A model generated the notes under the pieces. That model was given only the letters and a program-made list of their open reading frames with translations, was not told the DNA's origin and ran no database searches. Shown in pieces: positions 12,206 through 23,345 of a DNA stretch of 64,000 bases. This stretch comes from Agapanthus africanus (Eukaryota > Streptophyta > Magnoliopsida > Asparagales > Amaryllidaceae). The stretch spans positions 291,486,044-291,550,043 of the forward strand of contig CM057337.1 of NCBI GenBank assembly GCA_030015575.1. Direction: 5' to 3'. Positions within the stretch are counted from its first letter, which is position 1. Every line of letters begins with the position of its first letter. A program made the position numbers and the translations under genes.

Positions 12206-12440
12206 CTTATGACTTTGACTTTGGCCAAAATATCATAAGTCACATGTCAAGTTCTACCCGTCATTCTCCAGGTTCATTTGGATCCATCCGTACCTACCCT
12301 TGACTTTGGCCAAAATGGCAGTACGACTGTCCCAAACCAACGCATCTATCTATGCTACACATGAATACCCAATAGCTACCAATCACTATGCCTTGACTTT
12401 GGCCAACATACACAGCTTGAATACTATTGACTATTCATGT
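12206..12440 (-). other. Three-hairpin leader domain, element A
   Basis: Hairpin 1 (12359-12440) has a long outer stem pairing about 15 of 17 positions (ACATGAATA with TATTCATGT and CAATAG with CTATTG). Hairpin 2 (12289-12325) pairs CGTACC/GGTACG-type arms. Hairpin 3 (12206-12239) pairs CTTATGA/TCATAAG. All three are capped on the minus strand by TTGGC-CAAA-GTCAA, identical three times and different from every other element here. Confidence 0.8.
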
Positions 12441-12620
12441 CAAACGACGGAAGGCTACGAATGGTTTTGGCAAAACCGTGAACGTAGTGAACTTGATATA
12501 ATCGATGGAACGAGATAGCTTTTAAAAGGAGTGGCTCAAGCTCCGCATTTAAAAGTTAGTTTTGAAAAGAACCGAGTGGTTTTCCGAAAGTGTTCCAACG
12601 ATTTTAACTTGGTTTATTTT

Positions 12621-12674
12621 CTTGCATTAGTTCTTTTAATGCGTGATATTCTTGCATTAGTTCTTTTAATGCGT
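12621..12674 (-). repeat. 30-bp tandem duplication in the A leader
   Basis: Two adjacent copies, beginning at 12621 and 12651, share the first 24 bases (CTTGCATTAG, TTCTTTTAAT, GCGT). Each can form a GCATTA/TAATGC hairpin. E has one copy of this hairpin, while B, G and I have a different one pairing TTCATTAAT with ATTAATGAA at the same place. Confidence 0.8.
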
Positions 12675-12978
12675 CCCATCATTTAATCCTACCATTGCAG
12701 AAAACAACCAAAATATGACGTACGCTTATGCCATTCGCATTCGTCACGGGGCCCCGTCATTACTCGTTAGGTTACTTAACTAACGACGGAGCGGGGACTG
12801 GGCTAGCGCGGCTGTAAAACATAAGCAACGCCTAAATAATATCATATATAGATATATTGCAATGATAGCCATTTCAGATCACAGATGAATACATTGGATA
12901 TACTAGGAATCCGCAATTCGTACGAGCCTGTAACGAAAAGCAGATTACACGGTCGCGGTGAATAGCCAATACCTTACC

Positions 12979-13115
12979 CAAGACCCCTATGGGTGCGGCA
13001 AACTACCCGCCAAGTACCCGAAGCGAAGCAACCTCCCTCAACTCCGTGAGTAGGCCACTCGGCACTTCGGCATACCCGGTAGTTTGTGCACCCCCTCCAT
13101 GGGTCTATCCTAGGA
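12979..13115 (-). other. Long-range paired leader domain, element A
   Basis: Arms pair over about 130 nt: AGACCC (12981) with GGGTCT (13101), GGGTGC with GCACCC, and AAACTACC with GGTAGTTT. The same nested arms occur in E at 43262-43399. B, G and I have a differently sequenced but also self-pairing domain at this place. Confidence 0.7.
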
Positions 13116-13559
13116 GCAAAAACAGTAAAAAGAAATTATACAATGACGGCTACAACCCCGACCCGGTTGTGCGGCCATACAAATAATTATTACATCAATT
13201 TACAAATTTACATGAATTGAAAGAAAAGAAAACTCTCGTCTCACAACCCCCGGCTATTCACCCGCGACAATCCAACATATTCATATACACATTCCAATAA
13301 CATTACAGATCACCGATTTGTATAACCCCCACTAATCGACATATAGCGATTAAAAAAAGTTCAATACAAATACCATATCACAGAAAAACCCGTCAGCTAA
13401 AGTCTTTTAGAAGTTCGATCAAAAATACGTATTTTCAGGACCCCAAAAATAAAATTTTCGTTCTGGAAAATCTGGGCAGAAAATATATATTCCAAAAATC
13501 CCAAAATACCCCTATGAGCAAACTGCAAAGAAGAAACCCCATGACCGAGTCAACTCGGC

Positions 13560-13601
13560 CGCGGTTCCTCGGCGGGAGCAAGCTCCCTCCGCGGAACCGC
13601 G
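13560..13601 (-). other. GC-rich proximal hairpin, element A
   Basis: A 20-nt arm at 13560-13579 and one at 13582-13601 pair at about 18 of 20 positions (arms built on CGCGGTTCC/GGAACCGCG and GGGAGC/GCTCCC), with a 2-nt gap. It lies about 200 bases inside the leader from the primer-binding site. Confidence 0.75.
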
Positions 13602-13797
13602 ACGTTTTGATCGAGTTAGGGGGTCAAATTTTTGCAGTTTCTTCAGAAAACCCTGAGTCGATTTTTGGTGTATCTCAAAAAAAATTTCCAGCACTTTTAA
13701 AATCGACAGAAAGTTTTAAAAACGGGGTTCGTTTTGCGACTTTTTCTTTGATCGATCTTCTAGCTACTTTGCTAACATGTTAGATAGAGTTTAATCT

Positions 13798-13810
13798 GGC
13801 TCTGATACCA
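13798..13810 (-). other. Element A: primer-binding site
   Basis: Minus-strand TGGTATCAGAGCC, one base inside the 5' LTR. It is complementary to the 3' end of initiator tRNA-Met, the usual primer for Angela/BARE copia elements. Confidence 0.95.
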
Positions 13811-13811
13811 C

Positions 13812-15161
13812 TGTAAGTCCATGCTACCTCTCCCGGTACTTTCGGACATGCGGAATTTGGTGAAAAACAATTTTCTTAGAGGTGGTAACATGGACTCAAA
13901 ACCGGATCTTTGTTAAACATCTAACTAACAACCTAACTACGAGTTGCTAACTACTCGGTTAGGGGGTTATACCTTTCTTTTTCTCGAACTCCTTCGTCTT
14001 CAAGCTTCGATGGTCGTCCGAATCGGCTTCTCCCCGTCGTCTCCATACGCCGAAGATAGATCCACCTGAAAGCTTCAACCTTTGGCTCCTTCTTCGAACT
14101 TTGAAGAAACTAGTTCACTCGGTTTGATAAACCTTGTGAACTAGAGTGAGTAGAGAAGAGTTTGTATGGGATTTTATCTATGGTTCTTGGTTCTCAACTC
14201 ATGAGACAAGTGAACCATAGAATCAAGAGAAGGAGAGCAAGAGGAGGAAGATGAGAGCTCAAGAACAAGAAAGAGAATGAGCATGAAAGAATGAGAGAAG
14301 ACTTTTCTCTCTTGGCTCTCATAATCCAAAACCATCATCACAAAAATAATAATCAAGTATTGTGTAAAATGGTTCAAGTCAAAATGGCTAAATCATCTCA
14401 TGCACTCATTTCTCACAAAAGAAACAAGCAAGTAAAAAATCTTTGCCATGAAATGATAGCCATTGTCATCATGATGGTCAACTAGTCCAACCTAGTCAAC
14501 CGGTCAACAAAGTCAACAAGTCAACAAAGTCAACCCCTCAAAAACCATGTCACCACAATACTTAATTAATATTATTGTTAATCATATATCATATTCTCAT
14601 TAGGGTTGAGCAATAAGTCAATAGTCAACTGTCAACGGTCAACAACCCTAATGAGAATCCTCTGCCTCTGTCTCTCCGTCAACTGTGCATACACACCCGC
14701 ATCCGCGTTCCGAGGAACACGAATGCATACTGGATAAATCCAATCCCAAAAGGTACACTAGGATCTGGCTTAAACCAAAGCCCGCTAGTGTAAACTGTCC
14801 AGACACTGTACGTGCACAAGTGCACGGATGTGATCGAACCCTGTCGCAAAACCATGCGACCTGCCGCAAAACCATGCAACCTCTACTCTTTTGCCTAAAG
14901 GCGAATAGCTTTCTGTGTGGGACTCTAAAGACTCGACACTACGCTGGCAGTGGGTTTAACCACAGACCGCAAGCGGCACTAGCTGTGCGTAACGGTCCCC
15001 AGGTAGATGCCGACAAGAAGACTGACGAGGCGAAACCCATCTGAACTCCTACTGAGCCTGAATGTGACATTCTCCGTACAGTCCGGTCTGTTCGTCTGAT
15101 ACATCGCATGGCGGGCCTAGGGGGCGGTAAACGTCAGTCCCCCAATAGCGGTATAAGTCAT
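13812..15161 (-). repeat. Element A: 5' LTR, inner part
   Basis: The inner 1350 bp of the A 5' LTR, interrupted at 15161 by B. The last five bases GTCAT are B's left target copy. A count of about 8 differences in the first 320 bases against the other LTR suggests 2-2.5% divergence. Confidence 0.92.
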
Positions 15162-17382
15162 TGTTAGTTATATGTATGCCCTAGAGGCCATTACTATACA
15201 TAGGATGTATATTGTAGTGGATGCTTGGACATATATAGGGAGGACTTTCTTGCTCGACATGATTGTATGCTATCTGGTTGCTCTTTACCTTAACGTGTAC
15301 ACTGATAGTCTCTCTGTTACATGTTGGTAAAGCCCTTAGGATGTGTGCTTGACTACCTGGACTATGATGCAGATCATACTAGTGGGGACATGGTAGTCCA
15401 TAAGTACATCCTTCAAAGTCCCTAGTCGTGGGTGTATCGAGACGGGGCATCGATATACCAGAGTAGACTAGCGTATACCTTCTCGACCCATACAGATGGG
15501 CGATGGATGATCCCATATCCATTGGTGTTTGACATCGGAGATGATATACGGGTGCTCAGTGGAGACTTGGTACACTGGACGGACTCGCCGAGAACTCCCA
15601 GATGGTATTATACCTCACGTCAGATGGCAGTTCTCTGGTGACACTGGTACAGAGTAGTCTGTTGACCCGAGATCGTCATAAAGTCTTGTGTGGTTCCCAC
15701 TGTGCTTTTATTTCCATCTTACCACGTCCAAGAGGGCGTGCAAAATGGTGGTTTTTGGGTACAGTCCCGAATCACATGGAGGCAATGAGCGATAGGAGGG
15801 GATTCGTCTCTCCCGGTATAAGGAGTTGATGTTGCGCTGTGTTCGATTGGCTATAACAGGAAATCCCTGGCCAGGGTTGCTGAGATTTACTGGTAAGTGT
15901 TACCAGTAGTTTCTCGAATTGTTATAGACCTCATATCGACACGACTTATCGAGCTATTGGGGTCTGACGTTTACCACCCCTAGGCGAGATATGCGACATA
16001 TCAGACGAACAGACCGGACTGTACGGTAGTGTTACTGGTTGGATTCACTGGAGTGTGAGCGGGCTTGCTCGTCGATCTTCTGATCGCTCAATACCCGGGT
16101 GGCCGTTACGTTTAGCAGACCGCTTGCGGCTTGTGGATGTTTGATATGATCATCATCCGCTGCCGGCGTATTGACGAGTCTTTAGAGTCCTACACAGAGG
16201 TTTCCTGGCTCAAGCGAAACGAAATAGGAGCGCATATGAGATATGTGCGGGACCGAGAATGATACCAGTATGTGATACTGTATTCGATTCTCGCGATTTG
16301 TGACATTGATCGGTTATATGCGATATAGCCGGGTTATCGGATCAAGTGTTGATTCGATAAGTTGTTACTGTTGATATTAGTCGTTTATATGCGATATGAC
16401 CGGATCATTAAATCAAGTGTTGATTTAATGATTTAATGCATAATTATATATTTGATATATTACTTTGCATTAACTAGTATCGGTTCACTTTGAATGGATT
16501 TTCTCACTCGGATGTGCGCATTGTATATGCGATATGATTTTGTGCACATGTTTGTATCATGTTTGATGATGCATGCTTTATTGGTTAAGTGTAAAGATTA
16601 AACCATGGTTGTGAATGGTTAGGGTTTTGTTTTCTTTTTCATTTATTTATTTATTATTTAGTTATTCATTTGGAAAAAGAAAAAGGGTGAGAAAAATGGT
16701 GGCATTCTTTTAATCTTTCATGAAGCTTCATGAACACTTTGACTATGTCACCATTTTTGTCTCATGCTTAACCCTAACCACTCCACTAACCCTTGTTCAC
16801 TCTCTACACTTTACCATGGTTACCTTTATGATAAGAATGATTATTCTTTTCTTTTCTAATTAATCTTATCATAACACTTTCTTCTTCTTCTTCATCTTCT
16901 TCATTGAAGAAAGCTTCACTTCATCAATGGTGGATTGATGAAAAGTGTGAGAAATCCAATTCTAAAGTGAACCCACTTCCTATTTCTTCATCCTCTACCT
17001 CTTGCCAAGTAGTAGAGTGTGTTTCCTTCACAAGTTTTCATGGCTTGGTGAAGGTGGAGCTTGATCTAGCGATGCTTCGACGTAGATCATCTTCGGCATG
17101 GACATCGACGACCTAGCTCGCCTATTCTCCGATGAAGCCGACGCTAGAGCCCGGAATTTGTTTTGGACAGTGAGAGGACTTCATTGCGGAGCTATGGAGG
17201 TGGAGCACCGGATCTACAAAGGTTGTATTTCCGTATTCTTGTAGTTAAGTGTTAACTAGTTTCTTTTTCGCCTAGATTTCTAACCAACGATCCGTACACT
17301 AGGGTTTCTCGGCACCATAATTTTTGAAATTGGCATGGTTGATGCCTTGTGAGACCTCTTGAGAGTGCCTAGGAACCCTACA
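15162..17382 (+). repeat. Element B: 5' LTR
   Basis: 2221 bp, TGTTAG...CCTACA. It carries the TGCCCTAGAGGCC box and a stem-loop GTGTATCGA/TCGATATAC at 15432-15458. It is repeated at 23346-25566 with offset 8184. Short open frames are duplicated with the LTR and are not genes. Confidence 0.95.
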
Positions 17383-17383
17383 G

Positions 17384-17396
17384 TGGTATCAGAGCC
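17384..17396 (+). other. Element B: primer-binding site
   Basis: TGGTATCAGAGCC, one base after the LTR end, matching initiator tRNA-Met. Confidence 0.95.
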
Positions 17397-17581
17397 TAGC
17401 TAGAGCCTTAGGCGAAGTCTAGACGGAATTTGAAACCCGAACGAACCCGAAACCCATCTCAAAAAATGCTCTCTGTCCTTTTTTTCAAAAACGTGGATTT
17501 TTCCAAATTAAAAATTGCTAAAAAATTCAGCAGGGAAATCTAAGAATCACGGTGCAAAAATTTACTCATGAACAGTCAAAA

Positions 17582-17629
17582 CCGCGGCGGAACCGAGGCA
17601 GAAGCCTAGCTTCTGCGGCGGTTCCGCGG
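17582..17629 (+). other. GC-rich proximal hairpin, element B
   Basis: Arms based on GCGGAACCG and GCAGAAG pair with CTTCTGC and CGGTTCCGC around a CCTAG loop, with about 16 of 18 inner positions paired. It is equivalent in place to hairpins in A (13560-13601) and E (42775-42831), with different arm sequences. Confidence 0.75.
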
Positions 17630-18960
17630 CCCATTGATGACGTCAGCTTCCCTAGTTTGCACAGTAATTCCAATTTTCTGAAGTTGGATTTTCTGGGAAT
17701 TTTTAATATTTATTCCAGAGTTGAATTTTCTGGGTTGTTTTGGGGATTCGAATGTTCGATCGGATTATCAAATTTTGTCTGTGTGGCTTTCCGGATAAAT
17801 TTTAGAATATGTTAAAAAGTTCGACCGGATATAAATACCCAATTTTTCCCCTGTCGGGAAATTTCCAAGTGTTGGATTTATCCGTAGTTTAAAGACGTTC
17901 TAAGTAGTGCAAGTAACGCGATGGACCCTCTAGAAGACAACAAACCTTAACTCGATTATGTGACCGTCTTGAACTGCCCTTTGAACCTTCGGGTTTGGGG
18001 CAGTACGGCGTGCCACATGTGAGGCGTTGGCTTGACCCTTCTACGGCTGGACCGTTGGTACTGAGGCATGAACTGAATGTTGTTAGACTTGTTTCATGTG
18101 ATGAGCTGTTTCGGGAAAACTTGGGTGTTCGATTGTTTGATCGGAAAGTTTAACATTTTCTAATTATCTGGAATGTGATACAATAATTGGAATTCACAAG
18201 AAGTTATGAGATAACAGAATGAATGTTATAAACATAGCAGTTTAGTCTCACTTGATCGGTTGCCACGGAATTTTGATGTGATCAAAAGTCCGTTGCAATC
18301 ACGTAGCGTACGCGGATACTCGCCGGGTAAACTTAATAGACAGCTTCACTCCATAGCCCCGACCAAGTGACTGTAGGAGAACCCCGTCGCCGAAAGCATC
18401 CGTTCGGGTGCTCGCGGTAGCGGTGTTCCGCCTTGGTGCACTTCGTCGACGGTATAAGGGGTGCAGCCGTCTATTGAAGTTTGCGACGAGCATTCGATCA
18501 GGATGTAGGGAATCTTGTTGAATTGCCCGACTTGAATATTGAAAAGTGTTTTCGATTTTGAGACTAAAATGCGGGGTTTATAATTGTTAGGCATGCGATG
18601 TCTAAAGAATTCATTTGGTCAGGCATGCGATGTCTGAGGTGGTTGCGGATTCCAACTGTTGTAGTTTTACACTTTATTTTCTGTGACCGTAAGTGTAATA
18701 TGTGATATCACCGGTTTCGTTGCTATATGTCAACGACAATTGGGATGCGCATATTTACTTACGTTGATGACATGTGATGTTATGTGTTGCTGGATATGTT
18801 ATATTGGATCGTCGTGTTTGAATAGCCGGGGGTTTTTATGTGAGATGAGTGTTTTTCATTTTCATTCATGTAAAAACTTGTATGTAATATTCTTTTATTT
18901 GGGGCACTTCCAGGTAGCGGAAGTTGTCACCTCTTGTATATTATTTACTTTTCCGCACTA

Positions 18961-19096
18961 GGATAGACCCAAGGAGGAGGGCACAAGTAACCGGGTTCTA
19001 GAGTCCAGTGGGAGACCAACTCGAGGAGTCGAGTCCGGGTCTCCCAACTCTAGAATTGGTAGGGTTGCTTGCCGCTCTCGTAGGGGTCTTGGGGTG
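18961..19096 (+). other. Long-range paired leader domain, element B
   Basis: Nested pairings: AGACCC with GGGGTCT at the ends, CAAGTAACC with GGTTGCTTG, TTCTAGAGT (18996-19004) with ACTCTAGAA (19047-19055), GGGAGACC with GGTCTCCC, and ACTCGA with TCGAGT around GGAG. I has TCTCGA/TCGAGA at the innermost stem, a paired change. Confidence 0.8.
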
Positions 19097-19541
19097 TGGG
19101 TTTTGCTATTCATCGCGACCGTGGAATCCGTGTTTTATACTGGCTCGTATTGAAAACACGGACGTCCTAGTATATCCAATATTTCATATGATTCTTCTGC
19201 TGCGATATCTGTGATGTGATCATGTGATGTTCTGTGATGGATACAGTATATAGTATATATGATATATTATATAGACGTTACTTATGTTTTACACCCGTGC
19301 TAGCCCTGCCCCGCTCTGCCGTTAGTTACCTAACCTAACGGTGTACGAGGGGACATCGAGGCGAATGCGGATGGCATAAGTGTACGTCGTATTTATCTGT
19401 GATGTTTAGGTAATTTAAATGATGGGACTTCATTAATGAGATTAATGAAATAATAGAAACCTAAGATGTTGTAGAATCGAATTTCAAAATAAAACAGGTA
19501 GCTACAGTTCTTTCTTTGCACAGAGGTATATGTGATATATC

Positions 19542-19748
19542 CTGCACCTTATTCGAAGAGGAAAGGACCGAGATCCCTTCACCGGGAGTGACTCCTTTAG
19601 CAATAACTGGCAGATGCTACACACTCGGTTTGTCTTTTGATTGCTTTTAAGTGTTTTTGCTTTGCACAGAGATATATATGATATATCCCGCACCTCATTC
19701 GACGAGGAAAGGACCGACGATCCCTTCACCCGGAGTGACTCCTTTAGC
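19542..19748 (+). repeat. Duplicated leader module, element B (2 units)
   Basis: Units at about 19542-19600 and 19689-19748. Each has a CCTNATTCGANGAGG stem-loop followed by a TCCC..GGGA hairpin and GTGACTCCTTTAG. The second unit pairs perfectly as CCTC/GAGG. Confidence 0.7.
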
Positions 19749-19863
19749 AAAACTAGAAAAGCCTCAAAAACACTCCATTTCAAAATTCATTCGATCCTAC
19801 AACGATATCAAGTTCATTACGCAATAGGTTTTCAGAAAAACCTGTCGTAGCCCTCCGTCATTT

Positions 19864-20098
19864 CAGATACGTACTAGTTAGTATTCGTGCTGCGGTTGTT
19901 TGGCCTCCGTCAAGGCGTAGTGTACGGTAGCTAACTAGTGCTTATCTGCTAGCATATGATGCGATTGGATTAGGGTATTCGTACGGCGTTGTTTGGCCTC
20001 CGTCAAGGGTCGTGCGGGTGGGTTTAATTCAATCAGGAAATGACGGGTTGAACTTGACTAGCGGACTATGGGTTGTTTGGCCTCCGTCAAGGTTATAG
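19864..20098 (+). other. Three-hairpin leader domain, element B
   Basis: Hairpin 1 (19864-19948) has an 18-position outer stem with 17 pairs (CAGATA..GTACTAGTTAG with CTAACTAGTGC..TATCTG) and an inner CTGCG/CGTAG stem. Hairpin 2 (19980-20016) pairs CGTACGGC with GTCGTGCG. Hairpin 3 (20066-20098) pairs CTATGG with TTATAG, using G-U pairs. All three caps are identical: TTGGC-CTCC-GTCAA. Confidence 0.85.
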
Positions 20099-20511
20099 GA
20101 CGCTAGGGGCAAAATATTATCGGGAATTTCAAGTGTTGAAATTTGCAATGAGATTGCATACCTTCTATGAGATAGTTGGATCCCGATACCCGCTGCGAGT
20201 AATTGTTACTCCTGGGAGAGTTTTACACATTACAATTAGCCGATCAAGTAGGTGTCTAGAAAGGTGTCAACGGGGTTACGCCTCTGGGAAAACGAGGTTT
20301 ACATTAATTAGGTTCGTGCGAAAGCACGGGGGACCTCCCTCAAAGTACCGACACTGGCATGGCTGAAAGATTGGCGAACTTGTAGTGTGTAATTAATCCC
20401 GGCTAGTCTTTCCTTTTAGGGTTTGAAGGAAGATTTGATAAAAAGCAGTGGGAACCATCCTGATTAGATAAAATAATAACCAATCTATTCTTGCAAGAGC
20501 GCACGCTGAGT

Positions 20512-20537
20512 GTTTTCTTCTCTCTCTCTCCTGGTAG
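20512..20537 (+). promoter_or_regulatory. Pyrimidine tract with AG before coding start, element B
   Basis: A TTTTCTTCTCTCTC run ending GGTAG lies six bases before the ATG at 20543-20545. It is equivalent to the tracts in A, E, F and G. Confidence 0.45.
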
Positions 20538-20542
20538 CGACC

Positions 20543-23327
20543 ATGTCACGCCTTAATCAAGATAATAAAACGGATTATTGACCGAACCCGCTTGTTATAC
20601 TGAGCTGCGGAACGTTGGTCCCGCTCCAACTTATAATTGTTATAAGACAGAGCAGGAAATAGGGGATTACCAGAATTCCCGTGCCGCCCAAACGAAGAGA
20701 GTGCATGCTGATGCATTATCTTCGGGTGTGTTCATTATGCAGAACAGTTTCTCAATATCCTTTACGTCCTGGGTATGTGATACCAGATCAGGATCCCAGA
20801 TATGTAATTTGTTACATAGGGCTACAGAAAGGTAAAAAACTGAGAACGGGTGATAAGTTTCATGAGGCAGAAAACGGGGCAAGTGTTGCAGCCAAGTCTG
20901 TTGGTCACTGTCACCCTGTATTACCAATACATTGATTCTGAACGAATGTTATTAGATACCGAACCTGATATACAAAATCATATCAGTCTCTTTATTAGTA
21001 AAGAAAGGATATAATTCTGTATTGTTGGATAATGTTTTGAACATTTCCTATATCAAAAGTTGATCGGTTCAGGCACGTTATCTAAAAGCATTAATGTTCT
21101 AAATCAAACTACAGTTCTTAGTATACGGAACACACACAAGAGGAAGAGTTCATAAATGAACGAATCCTTCTTGAAGCATTGTAGACTAGGTCATATCAAT
21201 GCGACCCGACTGGCTGAGTTACATTTAGATGCATATTTAAATCAGTTTGAATTTACATCTTGTGAAACTCGCCAGTCATGTCACAAAGATAAGATGACCA
21301 TAGCTCTGTTTATTGGAAACAGAGAAAGAGTTAGTGAACTCTTGGGATTGATACATGTTGATGTATGTAAGGACCCCTGTCTACACATGCCAGGACAGGT
21401 TCTTTGTACTTCATTACATTCTCTGATAATCTCTCAAGATTCAGACATATGTTCCTGTTGAAACATGAGTCCGAGCCTTTTGAGATATTCACAGAATATA
21501 AGCGAGAAGTAAAGAACCAAAATACGGGTATAAGTATTATGTCCTTTGATGAGATCAAGGAGGAAAATACTTGAGCACGGAATTCCATGACTATTCTAAA
21601 GGAGAATGAGATTCTCTCTCAGCATCACTCCTCCGTATACACCATAGCACGATGGTATATCGGGGTGGAGCAATCACACCCTATATGATATGGTGTGCTC
21701 TATGATAAGTACTACTGAGTTACCTTTTTCCTTTTGGGAGTTATGCACTTGAGAAGCTGCATACCTATTGAATAGGGTTCAAATCAAATCAGTTGCCTAC
21801 CACTTCATATTTGATATGATAAGGGAAGAGCCCATCTCTCAAGTTAGTTGAGATTTAGGGTAGTCCAGCCTACGTCAAAAAGCAAAATCCGGACAAGCTC
21901 GAGGCAAGGTCTGTAATGTAGAACTGGAAAGGTTCCAGCTATACAAACTACAGCAGATGATTTGATAGAACCAAAGGATTCAATAGTTACCAACGAACTT
22001 CAGCCTCTCCGCCGATCTAGTAGGGTTCCTCACCCACCTGAGAGATACTTCGGTTTCTCTATGACAGTGGGAGCGAGGTTTGCATCATGTGATGATGACC
22101 CAACTAGTTTCGAGCTGGCCATCAGGAGTGGGACTCTGTAAGAATGACTAGATGCTTAGTGATCTGAGATGGAATCCATGTACACCAACAAAGTATGGAC
22201 TTTGGTTGCTATATCTGAAGGGTTAAATCCCCATCAGGAGCAAGTATATCTTGAGAAGATTACTTGGTGTAGATGGAAAAGTTGAGACTTTCAAAGCTAG
22301 ACTTGATAAAGGTTTTCGTCATCGACCAGGCATGGATAATGATGAAACCTTTTCCAGTACCCATGCTTAAGTCCATCCAGATACTACTTGCCACGGCTAC
22401 ATACCATGACTACGATATCTGGTGGTTGGGTGTCATGACTGCTTTTCTAAATGATGTTTTAGAAGAGTGCGCCTATAAGTATACAGCCAGAGGGCCTCGT
22501 AGACAGTGGGAGCAGCGGAAACGTGTGCAAGATGCTTTATAGGATTAAAGCAGGCATCGCGGAGTTGGAACATCTATTTTGATATCTTAGTCAAAGAGTT
22601 TGACATCATCAAAATGGTAGATGAACCTTGTATAAACAAAAAGGTAGTAGGGAGTATGGTGGTGATCCTCGTAGAGTACGTGGATGACATACTCTTGATA
22701 GGGAAGAAGTTTCCTATGCTACGCTCGATCAATCTCCGCTTATCACAATGATTCTCCACATAGGATCAAAGTGATACCTCCTAAATCCTGGGTTTTTGGA
22801 TCTATGAGATAGATCTAAATGGATGTTAGGATTCTCACTAGTTATAGTGAGACAGTATCAACCGATCCTGGGGAGAATCACTGGAAGGGTTCCAGGGTGA
22901 TAAAGACGACTGAGTGTCAGTCACAAGCATTGTCTTAACCCTCAGTAAAGGGACGGTATGTTGGAAGAGTTCCAAGCTAGATACCGTGGCATACTAGACG
23001 ATAAAGGCAGGATACATCGTTACTTAAGATGGTACCAAAGAGGCTGTTTGGGTGTATATTGGTTCATAAGATGAACTATGTTCCTCCCATTGTGTGACAA
23101 TGGAGTTGTGGCTTATGCCAAGGAACGCAGGTCCCATCAGTGATCCAGACATATTCTAAGGCAGTATCACCTGATCATGGAGATAGTTGATCTCCAGGGA
23201 GATCGAGGTTAGGAGAGTAGACTCAGAGGACAACACAGCGGATCCACTCACAAAGGCCTGTTCCCAGAGAGAGATTTTTATGGGATGGTTGAGTATGAGA
23301 TACTACAACCACTGCTATCAGATGGCC
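20543..23327 (+). pseudogene. Element B: decayed gag-less pol
   Basis: A gag-less polyprotein remnant. It starts at ATG 20543 and meets a stop within a dozen codons. Recognisable pieces: protease context near 20740-20830 (the DTG is now DTR), integrase zinc region near 21156-21300, integrase core near 21340-21700, linker near 21960-22120, RT near 22270-22780 including a YVDD at about 22677-22688, and RNase H near 22960-23270. No frame exceeds about 100 codons. TAG at 22761-22763 occupies the same codon as TAG 5164-5166 in F. Gag is absent, as in E and G. Confidence 0.85.
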
Positions 23328-23334
23328 CTAGTGC

Positions 23335-23345
23335 AAGTAAGAGAT
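23335..23345 (+). other. Element B: polypurine tract
   Basis: AAGTAAGAGAT directly before the 3' LTR, preceded by the conserved CTAGTGC. Confidence 0.85.

Larger units (their letters stand above)
11711..13797 (-). other. Element A: 5' leader (non-coding)
   Basis: About 2.1 kb between the primer-binding site and gag. It is close to the E leader over long stretches, including the block before the coding start. It holds a GC-rich hairpin, a long-range paired domain, a 30-bp tandem duplication and the three-hairpin domain. It lacks the duplicated CCTC..GAGG module present in the gag-less copies. Confidence 0.8.
17397..20542 (+). other. Element B: 5' leader (non-coding)
   Basis: About 3.1 kb without a credible gene. 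From left to right it holds a GC-rich hairpin, a stretch shared with I and with the non-coding element J (17921-18160), a UUCG-capped hairpin (CTGCCC..GGGCAG, near 17970-18005), the long paired domain, a TTCATTAAT/ATTAATGAA hairpin at 19429-19449, the duplicated module and the three-hairpin domain. Confidence 0.75.

Noticed and set aside
17384..17396. tRNA gene signal at the TGGTATCAGAGCC sites
   Set aside because: These are short primer-binding sites complementary to initiator tRNA-Met. No tRNA cloverleaf surrounds them.
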